DNA from: Nocardioides massiliensis
GTDB taxonomy: Bacteria; Actinomycetota; Actinomycetes; Propionibacteriales; Nocardioidaceae
Assembly: GCF_030811215.1 (NCBI RefSeq)
Contig: NZ_JAUSQM010000001.1
Span: 4,057,071 to 4,121,070 of the forward strand
Reading direction: 5' to 3'
DNA: 64,000 nucleotides
The notes beneath the pieces are model-generated. The model did not search any database. It was given only the letters and a program-made list of their open reading frames with translations, and was not told the origin of the DNA. A program made the translations under genes and the position numbers. Position 1 is the stretch's first letter. Every line of letters begins with the position of its first letter. Shown in pieces: positions 12,312-21,017 of this stretch.

Positions 12312-13751
12312 TCAGCAGACCGCGTCGAGGTCGTCGGTGTCGTTGGCGGCGTACCCCTCGGCCAGGCTGCCGACCGCGCCACCTGTGGTGACGGCGGTGG
12401 GGGGCTGGGCCGGTGCCTGCTTCTGCGGCGCGGTGCCGGACTGCTTCGCCGGCTTCTCGCCCCGGGAACGCTCCAGGGCCTTGCGGACCCGGTCGTGGAT
12501 CGCGTCGATGTCGGGGTCGGAGGTGTTGATCGTCGGCGGCACGAACGACACGGTGCGCATCGGCCGGTCCTTGGCCTTCAGCGCCAGCTGCGCGAAGGTG
12601 TCGAGCTCCGAGGCGGGCAGGTCGGTGGTGATCAGGTCGGAGCTCGCCTTGGTGATCGCCTCGAACTTGCGCAACACCTTGGTCGGACTGAGCTGGGCGA
12701 GCATCGCGTTCATGACGCACTTCTGCCGGGCCATGCGCGAGTAGTCGTCGGCCTCGACCCGGGACCGGGCGAACCACAGGGTCTCGAAGCCGTTCAGCTT
12801 GCGCTGGCCGGGCTCGATGTAGCCGGTGACGGGCGCCCCGATGCCACCGATCGGGATCCGGTCACGAACGTTGAGCTCGACGCCGCCGACGGCGTCGACC
12901 ATCCGGCTGAAGCCGGCCAGGTTCACCATGGCGAAGTAGTTGATGCGCAGGCCCGTGATGCCCTCGACGGCCTCGATCGTGGCCTCGATGCCGGGGTCGT
13001 CGTACTCGTCGAAGAGCTGCTCGTGGTCGCGCGCCCAGGTCGCGAGGGAGTTGAGGTAGCAGTCGTCGCAGTCGTAGCCGTCGGGGAACTGCTCGTGCAT
13101 GACGGACCCGTCCGGGAAGGGGAAGTCCTGGAGGTTGCGCGGGAGGCCGAACAGCACGGTCTGGCCGGTCTCCTCATCGATGCTGGCGACGGTGAGGCTG
13201 TCGGGTCGCAGGCCCCAGCGGTCGTCGCCGGCGTCGCCGCCGAGCAGCAGCACGTTGTAGCGGCCGTCGAAGGCGTCGCGCACGATCGTGTCGCCGAACA
13301 TCGTCAGGACGAAGTCGCGCTGGGTGTTGACCAGGTGGGCGCCGAAGAGCAGCGCGCCGGCCATCGAGAAGCACAGCGCGCCGTTGATGCCCACGATCAC
13401 CAGCCGGTGCTGGCGGCGCAGCTCCAGGGGCTCGCCGAGGCGCCAGGCGTCGATGAAGAGGTAGGCCCAGCCCAGCGCCAGCACGATGAGCAGCAGACGG
13501 ATCACGCCGAGGATGCCGGTGCTGGAGGCGGCCCAGAAGGCGAGTCCGGGCCACAGCCACACGAGCAGCGCGGTGAAGAGCGCGGCGCCCCACAGGGCGG
13601 CCCACGTGCGCAGCGCGATGCGGCCGACACGGCGGTTGCCGGCGACCAGCTGGGCTGATCCGGGCATGAGGAGGGTCATCACCATCAACGTGACGGCTCG
13701 GCGGAACCTGATCCGAGCGTCGCGCGACCCGGGGGAAGTGACGGGCGGCAT
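12312..13751 (-). CDS. LytR-CpsA-Psr (LCP) family protein with N-terminal membrane domain
   Basis: This 479-residue protein belongs to the LCP phosphotransferases that attach wall glycopolymers to peptidoglycan. Several transmembrane segments occupy roughly residues 18-155, more than the single anchor usual for LCP proteins. The LCP domain follows, with 'NVLLLGGDAGDDRWGLRPDS', 'LFGLPRNLQDFPFPDG' (the catalytic Arg region), 'VDAVGGVELNV' and 'LWFARSRVEADDYSRMARQK'. The C-terminal tail is Pro/Ala/Gln-rich and ends in Cys. ATG 13751 fits the MPPVTSPGS start. It lies upstream of the glycosyltransferases on the same strand and is divergent from a second LCP gene. The likely job is attachment of the galactan or another polymer made by this cluster. 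Confidence 0.9.
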   Translation of the reverse strand: MPPVTSPGSRDARIRFRRAVTLMVMTLLMPGSAQLVAGNRRVGRIALRTWAALWGAALFTALLVWLWPGLAFWAASSTGILGVIRLLLIVLALGWAYLFIDAWRLGEPLELRRQHRLVIVGINGALCFSMAGALLFGAHLVNTQRDFVLTMFGDTIVRDAFDGRYNVLLLGGDAGDDRWGLRPDSLTVASIDEETGQTVLFGLPRNLQDFPFPDGSVMHEQFPDGYDCDDCYLNSLATWARDHEQLFDEYDDPGIEATIEAVEGITGLRINYFAMVNLAGFSRMVDAVGGVELNVRDRIPIGGIGAPVTGYIEPGQRKLNGFETLWFARSRVEADDYSRMARQKCVMNAMLAQLSPTKVLRKFEAITKASSDLITTDLPASELDTFAQLALKAKDRPMRTVSFVPPTINTSDPDIDAIHDRVRKALERSRGEKPAKQSGTAPQKQAPAQPPTAVTTGGAVGSLAEGYAANDTDDLDAVC

Positions 13752-13868
13752 CGACGGGCCTCTCTTGGGACGTCTGTCGTCTGGGCGAGTATCACCACGA
13801 CGCGGCCGGCGGCGGGACAGGCGCGCCGGAACGGACGCGAGTAGTCGCAGCCGGTACCGTCCGTGCTC
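13752..13868. promoter_or_regulatory. Divergent promoter region between two LCP genes
   Basis: The 117-bp gap lies between divergently transcribed LCP genes and must contain both promoters. I see no clear symmetric operator or confident -35/-10 pair. Confidence 0.4.
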
Positions 13869-14996
13869 ATGGGCAAGGAGCCGCCGGACTACGACTGGTT
13901 GTACGGCGCGGACGGGCCGCCGGGTGACCCGGACCCGACGCGCGTGCTGCCGGTGCAGCCGCGCCGCGGCGCCGAGCAGCCGCCCCCTCCCCCGCGCAGG
14001 CTCCCACCCGCCGCGCCCGCACCCCGCGGTCGCGGCCGCGGGGGTCGGCGCCGACCGCGGTGGCTGCGCGTGCTCGTCGCGGTGCTGGCGCTGTGGGTCG
14101 TCTTCCTGGTCGTGGTGCCGTTGCTGGCGTGGCAGTCGGTGGAGAAGGTCGACGCGACCTCCGCCGGCGACCGCCCCGACAAGCAGCCCGGGACGACGTA
14201 CCTCCTCGTCGGCAGCGACAGCCGCGAGGGACTCACCGCACGGCAGCGGCGGCGCTTCGGCACCGGCGACGACGTGGGTCGGCGTACGGACACGATCATG
14301 CTGCTGCACGTCGGCAGCGGACCCAACCTGCTGCTGTCGATCCCGCGCGACTCGATCGTGGAGGTGCCTGGCTACGGCACCACCAAGATCAACGCGGCGT
14401 ACGCCTTCGGTGGTGCACCCCTGCTGGTGGAAACCCTCGAGCGGGCCACCGGGATCCGGGTCGACAACTACGTCGAGATCGGGTTCGCCGGGTTCGTCGG
14501 GCTCGTCAACGCCGTCGGCGGCATCGAGATCTGCCCCGAGACGGATATGCGCGACCCACTGGCGAACCTCGACATCAAGGCCGGCTGCCAGGAGGCCGGG
14601 GGGCGCAAGGCGTTGGGCTACGCCCGCTCGCGCAAGCTGTCCAACCTCGGCGACATCGACCGCGCGCGGCGCCAGCGCGAGGTGGTCAGCGCCGTGGGTC
14701 GCGAGGCTGCCTCGCCGTGGTCGTTCATCAACCCGGTGCGCTACTACCGCCTGGCCAATGCCGCGGCCGACTTCCTGGTCGTGGGTGAGGACACCGGACC
14801 GATCAACACCGCGCGGTTCGCCTGGGCGATGACGCGGGTCGATGGGGAGAGCGGGCTGACCTGCTCGATGCCGATCCGCGACCTGGCGGTCAACTGGGAC
14901 CCCGAGCGCAGCCAGCAGCTGTTCCGGCTGATCGCCGAGGACCGCACCGACGAGATCCCCAACCGGCTGTGCCGCCCGTCCGGCCTGGCCGACTGA
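13869..14996 (+). CDS. LytR-CpsA-Psr (LCP) family wall-polymer ligase
   Basis: This 375-residue protein is a typical LCP phosphotransferase. A Pro/Arg-rich cytoplasmic head (1-65) leads to one transmembrane helix (about 66-88, 'VLVAVLALWVVFLVVVPLL'), then an extracytoplasmic LCP domain: 'TYLLVGSDSREGLT', 'GRRTDTIMLLHV', 'LLLSIPRDSIVEVPGYGTTK', 'NAVGGIEICPE' and 'YARSRKLSNLGDIDRARRQR'. All the conserved Arg and Asp residues that bind the pyrophosphate are present. ATG 13869 is used; an upstream GTG at 13863 is possible but less likely. It points away from the galactan operon, and the enoyl-CoA hydratase gene follows 32 bp later. Confidence 0.93.
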   Translation: MGKEPPDYDWLYGADGPPGDPDPTRVLPVQPRRGAEQPPPPPRRLPPAAPAPRGRGRGGRRRPRWLRVLVAVLALWVVFLVVVPLLAWQSVEKVDATSAGDRPDKQPGTTYLLVGSDSREGLTARQRRRFGTGDDVGRRTDTIMLLHVGSGPNLLLSIPRDSIVEVPGYGTTKINAAYAFGGAPLLVETLERATGIRVDNYVEIGFAGFVGLVNAVGGIEICPETDMRDPLANLDIKAGCQEAGGRKALGYARSRKLSNLGDIDRARRQREVVSAVGREAASPWSFINPVRYYRLANAAADFLVVGEDTGPINTARFAWAMTRVDGESGLTCSMPIRDLAVNWDPERSQQLFRLIAEDRTDEIPNRLCRPSGLAD

Positions 14997-15028
14997 CCAC
15001 CGTGAGAAGACCCCCGAGAGGACCCTTG

Positions 15029-15907
15029 GTGAGCGAGCCGTCGTACGAGACCCTGCAGTGGCACGTGGACGCCGACGGGATCGCGACGATCACGTTGCAC
15101 CGTCCCGACGAGCTCAACGCGTTCACCGTGACGATGGCCGACGAGCTCGAGGCGGCGTTCGTCCAGGCGGCGACCGACGACGCCGTGCGCGCCGTCGTGG
15201 TGACAGGCAGTGGTCGGGCGTTCTGCGCCGGCATGGACCTGAACGCGCCGGGCAACGTCTTCGGGCTCGACGAGACACAGCGCCCGACCCCGGCCGACGT
15301 GCGCGAGCGCTTCGACGAGCCCGAGATCCGTGACGGCGTCCGCGACACCGGCGGCCGGGTCACGCTGGCGATCCACGCGTGCCCGAAGCCGGTCATCGCG
15401 GCCATCAACGGGCCCGCGGTCGGCATCGGCGCGACGATGACGCTCGCGATGGACGTGCGGATGGCGTCGACGAAGGCGCGGATCGGGTTCGTCTTCGGCA
15501 AGCTCGGGATCGTCCCCGAGGCCTGCTCCACCTGGTTCCTGCCGCGGATCGTCGGGCTGCCCACCGCCCTGGAGCTGCTCTACTCCGCCGACATCCTCGA
15601 CGCCGACACCGCGCTGGGCCATGGCCTCGTCCGCTCGGTCCACGAGCCCGACGAGCTGTTGGGTGCGGCGTACGAGCTGGCGCGGAAGTTCACCCGCGAC
15701 CGCTCCCCCGCCGCCGTCGCCCTCACCAAGCAGCTGGCCTACCGCAACAGCGCCGCCCCGCACCCGCTCGACGCGCACCTCTCGGACTCGCTCGCGATGT
15801 TCTACACGAGCATCGGTGACGGCAAGGAGGGCGTCGCCGCCTTCCTCGAGAAGCGCGCGCCCCGCTTCACCGGCTCCGCCTCCGACCTCCCGGAGATCTT
15901 CGGCTGA
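15029..15907 (+). CDS. Enoyl-CoA hydratase/isomerase (crotonase family)
   Basis: This 292-residue crotonase-fold protein probably hydrates or isomerises an enoyl-CoA in fatty-acid or side-chain oxidation. Visible features are 'LHRPDELNAFTVTMADEL', the oxyanion-hole block 'GSGRAFCAGMDLN', and 'INGPAVGIGATMTLAMDVRM' with 'GIVPEACSTWFLPRIVG', where the usual catalytic Glu positions can be read. The GTG start at 15029 is preceded by GAGAGGA. It is not in an obvious operon: the LCP gene ends 32 bp upstream and the repeat array begins just after its stop. The exact substrate cannot be predicted. Confidence 0.9.
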   Translation: MSEPSYETLQWHVDADGIATITLHRPDELNAFTVTMADELEAAFVQAATDDAVRAVVVTGSGRAFCAGMDLNAPGNVFGLDETQRPTPADVRERFDEPEIRDGVRDTGGRVTLAIHACPKPVIAAINGPAVGIGATMTLAMDVRMASTKARIGFVFGKLGIVPEACSTWFLPRIVGLPTALELLYSADILDADTALGHGLVRSVHEPDELLGAAYELARKFTRDRSPAAVALTKQLAYRNSAAPHPLDAHLSDSLAMFYTSIGDGKEGVAAFLEKRAPRFTGSASDLPEIFG

Positions 15908-17097
15908 CGGCACGACTCCGGCGGTCGAGTGCCGAACGGCGCCCCGGTGGTCGAGTGCCGGGCGAGGCGCTAGCCGAGCGCGGGGCTGGTGTTGGTGGTC
16001 GCGTGCCGGGCGAGGCGCTAGCCGAGACCGGTGTATCGAGACCACAACCGAGATTTTCCCTGTCAACCACACCCGTCTCGATACACCCCCCACTTCGTTC
16101 GGGGCACTCGACGAACCAGGACGACCCGGGACTGTGCGTGCCGCGATGTTGGTGGTCGAGTGCCGGGCGAGGCGCTAGCCGAGACCGGTGTATCGAGACC
16201 AGAGCCGGGACTTTCGTTGTCAACCACGCTCGTCTCGATACACCCCTCACTCCGTTCGGGGCACTCGACGAACCTTCACGACCCGGGACTGTGCGTGCCG
16301 CGATGTTGGTGGTCGAGTGCCGGGCGAGGCGCTAGCCGAGACCGGCGTATCGAGGCCCGAACCGGGGGTTTCCCTGTCAACCACACCCGTCTCGATACAC
16401 CCCTCACTCCGTTCGGCGCACTCGACGAACCTTCACGTGCGCGCCGTCGTGGGGGTGGTCGAGTGCCGGACGAGGCGCTAGCCGAGACCGGTGTATCGAG
16501 ACCAGACCCGGGACTTTCCCTGTCAACCACCCGTCTCGATACACCCCTCACTCCGTTCGGGGCACTCGACGAACCTTCACGACCCGGGACTGTCGGTCCT
16601 CGCTGAACGATCTGAACATGCCGTGCGCGGGGCTGGTGATGGTGGTCGTGTGCCGGGCGAGGCGCTAGCCGAGACCGGTGTATCGAGACCAGACCCGGGA
16701 CTTTCACTGTCAACCACCCGTCTCGATACACCCCTCACTCCGTTCGGGGCACTCGACGAACCAGGACGGCCCGGGACTGTCGGTCCTGGCTGGGATGATC
16801 TGAGCATGCCCAACCACCACGACCACGACCGCATCGCTGCGGGACTTTCGCTGTCAACCACGCCCGTCTCGATACACCCCTCACTCCGTTCGGGGCACTC
16901 GACGAACCTTCACGACCGGGGACTGTCGGTCCTCGCTGGGATGATCTGAACATGCCCAACCACCACGACCACGACCGCATCGCTGCGGGACTTTCGCTGT
17001 CAACCGCGGCCGTCTCGATATACCCCTTACTTCGTTCGGGGCACTCGACGAACCTTCACGACCGGCGAGTGTCGGTGGGCCCTGGGAGACTATGACC
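15908..17097. repeat. Array of palindromic repeats (five full inverted-repeat units plus partial ones)
   Basis: No credible gene lies in this 1.2-kb stretch. Left arms of the form gtcgagtgccgggcgaggcg...gtatcgagacc lie at about 15998-16043, 16155-16200, 16312-16357, 16458-16503 and 16645-16690, with partial ones near 15923 and 15950. Each faces a right arm, cgtctcgatacacc...ggcactcgacgaacc, at 16074, 16231, 16388, 16532 and 16719; two more right arms without left arms start at 16865 and 17011. Arms are complementary at their outer (gtcgagtgcc) and inner (gtatcgagac) ends, so each unit can form a long hairpin. Right-arm spacing is 157, 157, 144, 187, 146 and 146 bp. Similar sequences are, from general knowledge, scattered through Nocardioides-type genomes. 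Confidence 0.88.
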
Positions 17098-17098
17098 A
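16806..17098 (+). repeat. 146-bp tandem duplication carrying copies of the HNH gene's leader and start codon
   Basis: The sequence 'gactgtcggtcct...gatctgaacATG' occurs with start codons at 16806 and 16952, exactly 146 bp apart, and the true start of the DUF222-HNH gene at 17098 is again exactly 146 bp on with a diverged but alignable leader. An older copy has its ATG at 16618. The 16806 and 16952 copies both continue with a short run encoding MPNHHDHDRIAA before merging into repeat sequence. These look like duplicated, dead 5' ends of the gene. Confidence 0.75.
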
Positions 17099-18531
17099 TG
17101 CTCGATCGAGGCGACCTGGAGAACTTCGGCAAGGCCGAAGCCTGGGAGACGCTGCGCTCGAACCGCGCCATGCGCGACCGCCTCGACGTCGACGACCTGC
17201 TCATCGCCAACCACCTCGCGGGCCTGTACGAAGCCGGCACCCTGGCCGAGGCCACGAAGGCGTTCCGTCACGACCCCGAACGGATGGTCGCCCTGGCGGG
17301 CGAGGGCGCACCGATCGTGAGCGAGTACGCCGCCAGCGAGCTCTCCGGCCACCTGCGGATGCCACTGCAGTCCGCACGGCAGCTGTTGGGGGACGCGATC
17401 GAGATCGCCCACCGGCTGCCTCGTCTGTGGCAACAGATGGTTGAGGGGAAGACCGAGGCGTGGCGGGTGCGGGCCGTGGCCAAGGAGACCCGCACACTGA
17501 GTTTCGAAGCCGCCGCCTGGGTCGATGCCCAGCTCGTGCATGCGGCGCAGAAGCGCAAGCCCAACAACGCCGCCCCGCAGCTCGTCGATGAGGCGATCAA
17601 GCGTTTCGACACCGAGTTGTTCGCGCAGCGCGAGCAGCGCCGCCAGGACGGCCGCGGGGTCTGGCTGGATCCCGATACCTGCCAAGGCCTGTTGCGTGGG
17701 GTGCACATGACCCTGGACGCACCCGACGCCGAGTTGCTCGATCGGACCCTCGACACCATCGCCGCAGGGTTGAAGGCCGCCGGCGACACCGACGACCACC
17801 AGGCGCGGCGTGCCAAGGCGGTCGGGACGCTGCTCGATCCGCAACTGGCGATGGACTTCCTCAACGGCACGCTCCCGGACCAGTGCGGGACAGCCACGAA
17901 GTCGAAGGCGTCGGGGACGACGAGCCGGGTCGCGAACGTCTACGTCCACTGCTCACTGAGTGATCTCGCGACCATGACCAGCGCCGGGGTCGACCACGGC
18001 GCGAGCATCGAGAAGCTCGGACCCATCACGCTGACGCGGATGAGCGAGTGGCTCACCCGCCCCGGCGGCGTCGGATCAGGACGCATCAACGTCCGGCCGG
18101 TGATCGACACCAACACCGACCAAGCAGTCGACCAGCACGACCCTCCGCAGTGGATGCGCGAGGCGATGCTCCTGCGCGACGAGGTCTGCGTGTTCCCCGG
18201 GTGCACCACCACCGCCCGCGCCTGCGACGCCGACCACATCGACCCGTACATCCCGATGGACGAAGGCGGCCCACCCGGCCAGACGTCACTGGCGAACCTG
18301 GCTCCGCTCTGCCGTTCGCATCACCGGCTCAAGACCCACATGGGGTGGAGCTACCAGCGCCGGTCGGATGGCAGCTATCAATGGTGGGACCGGTGGGGAC
18401 GGCCCGTTCGAGACGGCGACGCACCAGATCTCGACGTCGCTCGATCGACAACGACCTCAGCCATCGAGATCTACCTCCACGACTTCCTCATCACCTACGC
18501 CGGACCCGGCGGCACCGACCCACCGACCTAG
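17098..18531 (+). CDS. DUF222 and HNH endonuclease domain protein (REP13E12-like)
   Basis: This 477-residue protein belongs to the large actinobacterial family with an N-terminal DUF222 domain and a C-terminal HNH nuclease domain, related to the REP13E12 repeat proteins of Mycobacterium tuberculosis. DUF222 covers about residues 30-310. The HNH module near 360-410 shows 'CVFPGCTTTARACDADHIDP' with two Cys, the central Asp-His, Asn in 'LANLAPLCRSHH' and the final Cys and His-His, so it looks catalytically complete. ATG 17098 is favoured: GGGAG lies 9 bases upstream and the ATG falls in exact 146-bp register with two upstream leader copies. The biological role is unknown; the family is often associated with repeats and mobility. 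Confidence 0.9.
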   Translation: MLDRGDLENFGKAEAWETLRSNRAMRDRLDVDDLLIANHLAGLYEAGTLAEATKAFRHDPERMVALAGEGAPIVSEYAASELSGHLRMPLQSARQLLGDAIEIAHRLPRLWQQMVEGKTEAWRVRAVAKETRTLSFEAAAWVDAQLVHAAQKRKPNNAAPQLVDEAIKRFDTELFAQREQRRQDGRGVWLDPDTCQGLLRGVHMTLDAPDAELLDRTLDTIAAGLKAAGDTDDHQARRAKAVGTLLDPQLAMDFLNGTLPDQCGTATKSKASGTTSRVANVYVHCSLSDLATMTSAGVDHGASIEKLGPITLTRMSEWLTRPGGVGSGRINVRPVIDTNTDQAVDQHDPPQWMREAMLLRDEVCVFPGCTTTARACDADHIDPYIPMDEGGPPGQTSLANLAPLCRSHHRLKTHMGWSYQRRSDGSYQWWDRWGRPVRDGDAPDLDVARSTTTSAIEIYLHDFLITYAGPGGTDPPT

Positions 18532-18604
18532 CTACCCCGCACCGCCGCCCGCGCGGGTCTCGACAGACTCGACCAACTCGAGTCCAGAGGACCCGGCGGG
18601 CGTA

Positions 18605-18622
18605 CAGGCATGCCTGCAGGCA
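18605..18622. other. Overlapping palindromes between convergent genes
   Basis: CAGGCATGCCTG (18605-18616) and TGCCTGCAGGCA (18611-18622) are two overlapping perfect 12-bp palindromes in the gap between the convergent HNH and dioxygenase-like genes. They might act as a weak bidirectional terminator; a protein-binding site is the alternative. Confidence 0.3.
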
Positions 18623-18627
18623 GATCC

Positions 18628-19182
18628 TCAGCCGAGCTGCCAGTGCGCGACCCAGTACCGCACGCCGAACGGGTCGTCGGCGTACGCCAGCTCCGCCTGG
18701 GTGACCGCGCGGCCGGAGGCGACGACAGCGGCGCCGACCTCGCGCAGCACGCCGGCGCCGGCGGCCAGCAACTCGACGCCCAGCTCGATGTCCACCTTCG
18801 CCAGCGCAGCAGCGTCCCCGTCCGCTAGGGCGCCCTCGGTCGCGGCGTCGAAGTCGGCGGCGCGGTCGTCGAGGTAGCCGGGCGCCTTCTCGGTACGCCG
18901 GGCGGAGCCGTCGCCGACGACCACCAGCGCGTGCGCCGACAACACGTCGGCGGCAGCGCCGAGCCCGGCGTTCGCCAGTAGGTGCTCGCCGACCCGGCGC
19001 CCCCAGGCCGGCTCGGGCACGAGGGCCACCTCGTCGGACGGCAGGCCCGACAACACGTCACGGATCGCGGCCCGCAGGTCGGGTACGGCGTCGACCTGGC
19101 CCGCGTGCTCGGGCAGCAGCAGCGGCGCGGCAGGCACGACGACGACCTGGGTCACCGACGGCGCCAGCACGAGCCCGCTCAT
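18628..19182 (-). CDS. Class III extradiol dioxygenase-like protein (actinobacterial)
   Basis: This 184-residue protein resembles the class III extradiol ring-cleavage dioxygenase subunit B-like family found beside folP2-gpgS in actinobacteria. It starts 'VVVVPAAPLLLPEHAG', continues with 'DEVALVPEPAWGRRVGEHLL' and 'HALVVVGDGSARRTEKAPGY', and ends 'AELAYADDPFGVRYWVAHWQ'. The dense His metal ligands of real ring-cleaving enzymes are not obvious, so catalysis is uncertain. The ATG at 19182 overlaps the folP-like stop by 4 bp, so it is translationally coupled to it. No aromatic-degradation genes are adjacent. Confidence 0.65.
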   Translation of the reverse strand: MSGLVLAPSVTQVVVVPAAPLLLPEHAGQVDAVPDLRAAIRDVLSGLPSDEVALVPEPAWGRRVGEHLLANAGLGAAADVLSAHALVVVGDGSARRTEKAPGYLDDRAADFDAATEGALADGDAAALAKVDIELGVELLAAGAGVLREVGAAVVASGRAVTQAELAYADDPFGVRYWVAHWQLG

Positions 19183-20042
19183 GCCAGCCCCCGCACGGAC
19201 CGCACCGGAGCACGCGTGCCGGCGATCGAGGCGACCATATCGACCACCTGCCTTGTCTCGACCACCTGATGCACCCGAAACACCCGCGCCCCGTGCCAGG
19301 CCGCGATCGCCGTCGCCGCCAGCGTGCCGGTCAATCGCTCCCCGACAGGGAGGTCGAGCGTCTCGCCGACGAAGTCCTTGTTGGACAGTGACACCAGCAC
19401 CGGCCAGCCGGTGGCCACCATCTCGTCGAGCCGGCGGGTCACCTCGAGCGAGTGCCGCGTGGTCTTGCCGAAGTCGTGGGCAGGGTCGATGAGCACGCTC
19501 TCGCGGGCGACGCCGAGCCCGACAGCACGCTCCGCCTCCCCGACGGTGTGGGAGATCGCCGAGGCGACCACGTCGTCGTAGGCCACCCGGTGGGGCCGGG
19601 TCCGCGGTCGGGCGCCGCCGACGTGCGTGCACACGAGTGCCGCGTCGAACTCCGCCGCCACCTCGGCCAGCCCCGGGTCGTTGCCGCCCCACGCATCGTT
19701 GAGCAGGTCGGCCCCGGCCTCGCACACCGCGCGACCGACCTCGGCCCGCCAGGTGTCCACGCTGATCACCACGTCGGGGAACGCCTCGCGCACCCGCGCG
19801 ACGAAGGCGACCACCCGCTCCTTCTCCTCCTCGACGCCGATCTCGGCACCAGGTGCGGCCTTAATCCCGCCGATGTCGACGATCTCGGCGCCCTGCTCGA
19901 CCACCTCGACGACCCGCTCGAACGCCTTGTCCTCCACCCAGGTCGCACCCTGGTCGTAGAAGGAGTCGGGGGTGCGGTTGACGATCGCCATCATCAGGGT
20001 CGCGTCGCCGGCGAAGCTGTGCCGCCCCAGTCGCAGCATCAC
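19179..20042 (-). CDS. folP2: Dihydropteroate synthase-like protein (FolP2 type)
   Basis: This 287-residue TIM-barrel protein is related to dihydropteroate synthase of folate synthesis. The substrate loop 'MAIVNRTPDSFYDQGATW' and 'GADLLNDAWGG' are present, but the loop that normally reads G-G-E-S-T-R-P-G is 'IVDIGGIKAAPGAEIG', so the Ser-Thr-Arg that helps bind pterin pyrophosphate is missing. The position next to gpgS matches Rv1207-Rv1208 in M. tuberculosis, where FolP2 is reported not to behave as a normal DHPS. It overlaps the genes on both sides by 4 bp. I infer a diverged, possibly non-folate function; a true folP may exist elsewhere. Confidence 0.85.
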   Translation of the reverse strand: MMLRLGRHSFAGDATLMMAIVNRTPDSFYDQGATWVEDKAFERVVEVVEQGAEIVDIGGIKAAPGAEIGVEEEKERVVAFVARVREAFPDVVISVDTWRAEVGRAVCEAGADLLNDAWGGNDPGLAEVAAEFDAALVCTHVGGARPRTRPHRVAYDDVVASAISHTVGEAERAVGLGVARESVLIDPAHDFGKTTRHSLEVTRRLDEMVATGWPVLVSLSNKDFVGETLDLPVGERLTGTLAATAIAAWHGARVFRVHQVVETRQVVDMVASIAGTRAPVRSVRGLA

Positions 20043-20998
20043 GCCACCTCCTCGTCGGGCACGGCCACGGCCGGCGGCCGCTCCCCCGTGCGCACGGTGC
20101 GCTCGTGCACCCGCAACCCGCGCTCCGCGCCGGAGTACTGCCGCAGCGCCACGACGTCGTCCAACGCGCCCGCGCCACCACCATCACCACCAGTACGCCG
20201 ACGCTGCGCCGCGGCCAGCAGCTGCACCGCCATCGCGCCGAGGTCGTGCAACGTCTGGTGCTTGTGCGCGCGCCGACCCAGGTCGACCTGCGCGATCGCG
20301 TCGACCCCACGCCGTTCGAGCGTGTCGATGAGCGCGGCGAGCTCGACGGCGTACCCGGTCGGCACCGCCAGCTGCGCGAAGTGGTCGCGCCGCACGGCCC
20401 ACTCCCCGGCCAGCGGCTGCACCAGCCCCGCGAGGTCGGGCCAGTCGAGCGCGATCAGCGGCCGCGCGACGAGCTCGGTGACACGACCGCCGTCGTACGG
20501 TCCACCTCCGCCCGAAGCCAGCATCGGCCGCTCATAGAAGCCCTTCACCAATTGCACCTCGGGCGTCGTCAGCAACGGCCCGAGCAGGCCCGGCACGAAG
20601 TGGGTGTCCCACTCGACCAGGTCGGCGTCCATGAAGACGAGCACGTCACCACGGGTGACGAACTGCGCCTTCCACATCGCCTCACCCTTGCCGGGCACCG
20701 TGCCGAGGTCGGGCCGGACGTCGCTGCACCGGTGCACCACCGCCCCGGCGTCGGCGGCGACATCGAAGGTCGCGTCCGAGGAGTCGGAGTCGATGACCAC
20801 CACCTCGTCGACGAGCTGCGCGGTGTCCATCAGCAGCTCGCGCGAACGCGTGACGATGGGGCCGATCGTGGCCGCCTCGTCACGCGCGGGCACGACCAGG
20901 CTGACGGTGTTGCCGGTGGCGCGCTTGCGGTCGAGGAGCTCGTCCAGGGACAGCTCGTCCCAATGGTGGGTACGCCGTGCGAACCAGTCCTCGCTCAC
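20039..20998 (-). CDS. gpgS: Glucosyl-3-phosphoglycerate synthase
   Basis: This GT81-family enzyme joins glucose from a nucleotide sugar to 3-phosphoglycerate, the first step of methylglucose lipopolysaccharide or glucosylglycerate synthesis. The 319-residue length is normal. 'TVSLVVPARDEAATIGPIV', 'VVVIDSDSSDAT', 'VPGKGEAMWKAQFVTRGDVL' and the metal-binding 'VFMDADLVEWD' are all recognisable, as is 'AGEWAVRRDHF' in the acceptor region. It is first in the gpgS-folP2-dioxygenase-like operon, with 4-bp overlaps throughout. Synteny with Rv1208-Rv1207 supports the call. Confidence 0.93.
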   Translation of the reverse strand: MSEDWFARRTHHWDELSLDELLDRKRATGNTVSLVVPARDEAATIGPIVTRSRELLMDTAQLVDEVVVIDSDSSDATFDVAADAGAVVHRCSDVRPDLGTVPGKGEAMWKAQFVTRGDVLVFMDADLVEWDTHFVPGLLGPLLTTPEVQLVKGFYERPMLASGGGGPYDGGRVTELVARPLIALDWPDLAGLVQPLAGEWAVRRDHFAQLAVPTGYAVELAALIDTLERRGVDAIAQVDLGRRAHKHQTLHDLGAMAVQLLAAAQRRRTGGDGGGAGALDDVVALRQYSGAERGLRVHERTVRTGERPPAVAVPDEEVA

Positions 20999-21017
20999 GC
21001 CCCGACCCTAGACAGGG

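Noticed and set aside
15955..16949. Several short open frames (about 120-190 codons) in the repeat array
   Set aside because: They are translations of the palindromic repeats ('CRDVGGRVPGEALAETGVSR' recurring), in frames set by repeat length; no independent gene signal.
15908..17097. Possible CRISPR array
   Set aside because: Spacing is 144-187 bp, each unit is an inverted repeat with arms of over 40 bp, the intervening sequences are themselves similar, and no cas gene is nearby.
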